A stretch of DNA of 64,000 bases from Eucalyptus grandis (lineage: Eukaryota > Streptophyta > Magnoliopsida > Myrtales > Myrtaceae): contig NC_052619.1 in assembly GCF_016545825.1 (NCBI RefSeq), positions 38,841,682 through 38,905,681 of the forward strand, read 5' to 3'. Within the stretch, counting starts at the first letter, position 1. Every line of letters starts with the position of its first letter. Both the position numbers and the translations under genes were made by a program. This document shows, piece by piece, positions 61,208 to 64,000 of this stretch. Below the pieces are notes generated by a model that was given only the letters and a program-made list of their open reading frames with translations, made no database searches and was not told where the DNA came from.

Positions 61208-61242
61208 TGTTGACACCTAGTTTTTTACTAATCATTTAATAA
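61208..61242 (+). mobile_element. First 35 bases of a Gypsy LTR, cut by an insertion
   Basis: TGTTGACACCTAGTTTTTTA matches the LTR start at 30010 in copy A. Similarity stops at TTTAATAAT, where the next element begins. This shows that the LTR was in place before the duplication. Confidence 0.75.
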
Positions 61243-62006
61243 TGGAAAATTTTCAAATAAGAAGCCAAAGTTAATCTATTTTCTCAAATAAGGACCCAAA
61301 ATGAATTTTATGTCAGATAAGGACCCGAAGTGGACTCATTGTCTTGAATAAGGATCCAAAGTAAATTTTGTGTCAAATAAGGACCCGAAATAATCAACAT
61401 AATCTTTATGGAGGACCTCAGCTTGCCAGCAGACATTTTTCGACAATTAAAATAAGGGTAATTTTGTCAGAAATTTGTGATTGGAAAAAAAGGGAAAATT
61501 CTAAATTAATTAAGTTTAGGTTATTCATTTAGATGTTTATGCTTTCTTCTTTCTTCTCCCTCACTACTCCTCAACCAAATCGCTGCCCGATCATCGTTGC
61601 AACTCGATTGTCGTCTTTCCTTGCCTTGCTCGATTCTCATCGCTTCTCACCTGCTCCTTGCAAGCATCGGTCTATTGTACACTGTCATCTCTTTTTTCTA
61701 GGGTTTCGGTGTCGACAAGGTTAAATTCGTCGTTCGAGTGCACCACTTGGGCGTCCACAGCAGCGAGGGGTTGTCTCTCTAGGAGGCACCTCCGTTGGTA
61801 GCAATGGTCGGCAACCAGGTAAGGTGACTAAATTTTAGTCGCATTCTACTCGTCGATCTCCGCTGCAGATGCTTTATTTAATCAAAGAGTGTGATTTTTT
61901 GTTGTTGGGATTTTGGAGTTCTTGAGAGTATTCAATGCTTTAATGCGTGGTGGGGAGGGATATTCTGCCTTGTATTATGGTAAATTTGACTTCTGTTATC
62001 AATACA

Positions 62007-62308
62007 AAGATTGCTAGTTCATTGGAGCTTGAGAAGGCCAAATTATTTGTTGGAAGTGCTATAATGTTGTTGTTAGCCAAGTAATGATATTGCTAAGACA
62101 ACGGGGTTTGCAATTGATTCGTGATATTATAGATGAAATCAAAACTCCGGCTGTCTGCGGTAATTTGTTACTAATTCAACAAGTATTGGCTGATTTCTTG
62201 TTAAATATGGTGAGACATGCTCCATCTCTAGAAGGTTGGGTGGAAATTCACATTCATCCAAGTTTGAAGCAAACTGCTAAAGGACTCACTCTTGTGCACA
62301 AGGAATTT
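62007..62308 (+). pseudogene. Phytochrome (PHYB-type) fragment, histidine-kinase-related C-terminal region
   Basis: The frame reads [15 protein letters not shown], then after a one-base shift near 62065 [20 protein letters not shown], then [20 protein letters not shown] and [13 protein letters not shown], ending LTLVHKEF. These match the ATPase-like (HATPase_c) end of the histidine-kinase-related domain of phytochrome, closest in memory to the phyB subfamily. About 100 codons are present out of more than 1,100; no chromophore or PAS regions are nearby. It has lost frame and lacks splice context, so it is a captured or decayed fragment. Confidence 0.8.
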
Positions 62309-62672
62309 AATTTTCCTTTGATAGGTTTCTATTTGTTTTGAGGATGTTCTGTGGATAATGCATTGTCCTATTTGGAGATGGTTACTTGATATGGCTTGCT
62401 TTTCAAAATTTCGTCTTTGTTAACTCTAAAGCGCCACTCGATACTATCAAAACAAAGTTTTTACATTGAGCGCGAAACTTATCATACTCATTAACCAAAT
62501 CCCTCAAATCCTTCATTTCTCTGGTTTTTATGAAATAATTTGTGACTTCACATGAAAAAAATTGAACCTGATTCAACTGTCCTATATTTTGAGGTGATAT
62601 AATATTCATTCGTAAATGATAAGCAACTATCTTCTCATAACTTATCAGGGTTCGCTATTTTTATGAATTCAG

Positions 62673-63078
62673 GCTTATGTGATGCAAGACAATGGATTGA
62701 TCTCAATGCTACTGTGAGAGAAGTTGTTTACTACAAAGCTCAACTACAATTGCCAAACTCCATACCAGTATCTGAGAAGAGGGAAAGGGCAAAAACAGCA
62801 ATAAGGGCAATCGGACTGCAAATGCCATGGACATAAGAATCTGAGTTTGAGGGACCAAAAGACTAAGTGATGGTCAAAAGAGAAGAGTTAGCATTTGCCT
62901 GAAGCTTGTCACTTGCCTGGAGCTTCTCTTCCTTGATGAAACCAACCAGTGGACTCGACGGCACAACATCTTATTATGTCATTAGCAGAATAGCCATCTT
63001 TAACCAAAGAGATGGAACCCAAAGAACTATAATCGCATCAATTCATTAGCTCAGTAGTGGAGTCTTCCAACATTAGAT
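62673..63078 (+). pseudogene. ABCG half-transporter fragment (nucleotide-binding domain)
   Basis: An acceptor-like TTCAG precedes AYVMQDN. After a frame change the strand reads TVREVVYYKAQLQLPNSIP and SEKRERA, then an ABC signature LSDGQKRRVSICLKLVT, Walker B LLFLDE, and after another one-base insertion the D-loop block TSGLDGTTSYYVISRIA, then the H-loop segment IIASIH followed by a TAG. This is the middle of the ABC domain of a plant ABCG (WBC) transporter, with resemblance to the ABCG11 group. Walker A and the membrane domain are absent. The retained intron boundary implies a genomic rather than mRNA origin. Confidence 0.82.
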
Positions 63079-63302
63079 TGGTTGTAGTAGAGGATGGGAT
63101 GTGATAACTGCATATGATCAATGGGAGTTTGTTTTGTAAATTCAATTGCTTCTTCTCTTTCTTGTAGCGTTGTGTGCGTTATATGTACACATATTAAAGT
63201 TGGAAAATCATATTTGGTTTTCTCTTTTTGTAATGGAAATATTGAAGTTCAATTAACTCAAGTGTTCAATGATGAATTAATGATGATGCTTTTTGGTACT
63301 AC

Positions 63303-64000
63303 TGTTGGAGAAAACTTCCTTATTATTTTGAAGTTGACAAAACGTTTCTATCAGTCTAGTTTGAAAACTACAAGACTCAACTATTAAAGTCTGATGAACT
63401 CTAGACCTTGTCGTCAAAGTCTGAAGACCACAAGACTCAAGACTCAAAGTCAACCCACACCAACAGTTTCTAGACCAATGAAGATAAGACTTATCCAAAT
63501 ACGAGTTTATCTTCAAGGATTCGGTTCGTACGGTTTATAGAAGATCTTATGGCTAGAGATAGCACATCGAGATCAATTATTCTTATTGGAATCCATTCGA
63601 ATAATCAAGATCTGTTGAAAAGCGAAATATACTTGAAAGGTTTTACTTATGGAAACCTAGATCCTAATTGTATGGGCGAGCAGGATTGGTGAGCTATCAT
63701 CACATTATTTAAATAACTCGAGATCTCCTTGATTGATTTTGTCCAACAGGTAGATTGTAAGATCTCATTTGGAAAGTGCCAACGGTTATTAAGGCATGGA
63801 GGAGTATATAAGGAAGACTCTCAAGTTATTCGAGTGTGTGCGTGAAAGAAAAATTCTAAAGTCTGAAACTCTTAGTTCTTTGTTATTTCAATCGCTAAGC
63901 TTAAGTTGTACTCAAAAGAGGGATCAAACACTTGTGAGACCTTGAGGAAGTGTAGTAGAGTTTCTACACTATAGAATCAAGGATGTGAGACCGTAAAATT
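63303..64000 (+). mobile_element. SIRE-like Copia LTR, 5' part, runs off the window
   Basis: It starts TGTTGGAGAAAACTTCC and contains the block TGCCAACGGTTATTAAGG, a TATA-like GAGTATATAAGG near 63810, and AAGTCTGAAAC near 63860. It parallels the minus-strand LTR fragment at 32280-33215. No coding sequence lies in the visible part. Confidence 0.65.

Larger units (their letters stand above)
45727..61242 (+). repeat. Segmental duplication, copy B (about 15.5 kb)
   Basis: Direct-orientation copy of 14816-30047; starts are 30,911 bp apart. The order and spacing of all contained features are the same. The match ends at TTTAATAAT (61242), about 35 bases into the Gypsy LTR that begins at 61208, exactly where a TIR-like sequence GGAAAATTTTC begins. 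Small indels distinguish the copies, including 22 bp missing at 54371 and a duplicated GAATTGATATAAGATGG near 58617. Confidence 0.95.
61243..63302 (+). mobile_element. Probable Mutator-like element (Pack-MULE-type) carrying host gene fragments; right end not found
   Basis: It begins GGAAAATTTTCAAATAAG, a form common at Mutator-like termini, preceded by TTTAATAAT as a possible 9-bp target site. A subterminal series of five repeats of about 30 bp with AATAAGGACCC-type cores covers 61255-61390. Inside lie unrelated host gene fragments (phytochrome at 62007, ABCG at 62673) side by side. No complementary terminus was found before 63302, so the element may be interrupted by the following LTR or end beyond the window. 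No transposase was seen. A Helitron capture is an alternative. Confidence 0.45.

Noticed and set aside
1..64000. CRISPR arrays, rRNA or tRNA genes, bacterial-type operons
   Set aside because: None were seen; the direct repeats present are minisatellites, microsatellites or transposon repeats in a plant nuclear context.

Overview
This window is nuclear DNA from a flowering plant, most likely a eudicot. The evidence is intron-containing genes with plant-type splice sites, a plant COX10, two neprosin-family genes, a BYPASS1-like gene, phytochrome and ABCG gene fragments, abundant Copia and Gypsy LTR sequence, and relics of endogenous plant pararetrovirus. I cannot name the species. Little of the window codes for working host genes; most is transposon sequence and decayed intergenic DNA.

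Layout. 1-3468: the last three exons of a COX10 (heme O synthase) gene on +. 4344-4518: an isolated exon-like segment on -. 4790-5262: a small decayed caulimovirid fragment. 6846-13945: a degenerate Copia retrotransposon on -, split inside its reverse transcriptase by a 3.04-kb solo LTR (7496-10537). 14816-30047: copy A of a segmental duplication, holding an LTR remnant, a noncoding array of units of about 2 kb, a MITE, and an intact seven-exon neprosin gene (23806-29340, 436 aa). 30010-34310: LTR fragments. 34311-37114: a TIR-bounded element that encloses a second, larger caulimovirid fragment. 37881-38947: a BYPASS1-like gene on - with homopolymer frame problems. 39705-42708: a second 3.0-kb solo LTR with a clean 5-bp target duplication. 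45727-61242: copy B of the duplication, nearly identical to A, whose neprosin gene has a 1-bp deletion in the signal-peptide region. 61243 to about 63300: a probable Mutator-like insertion carrying adjacent fragments of a phytochrome-B-type gene and an ABCG transporter gene. 63303-64000: the start of a SIRE-like LTR.

How it fits together. The copies start 30,911 bp apart. Copy B appears to stop only because a TIR element interrupts it inside a Gypsy LTR, so the real duplication may be longer than the 15.2 kb seen. Coding differences between the two neprosin genes are two substitutions and one deletion, so the duplication is recent; copy A looks functional and copy B looks like a new pseudogene unless the deletion is an assembly error. 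Two independent caulimovirid relics, one enclosed by terminal inverted repeats, and the chimeric phytochrome/ABCG capture are the most unusual parts of the window.
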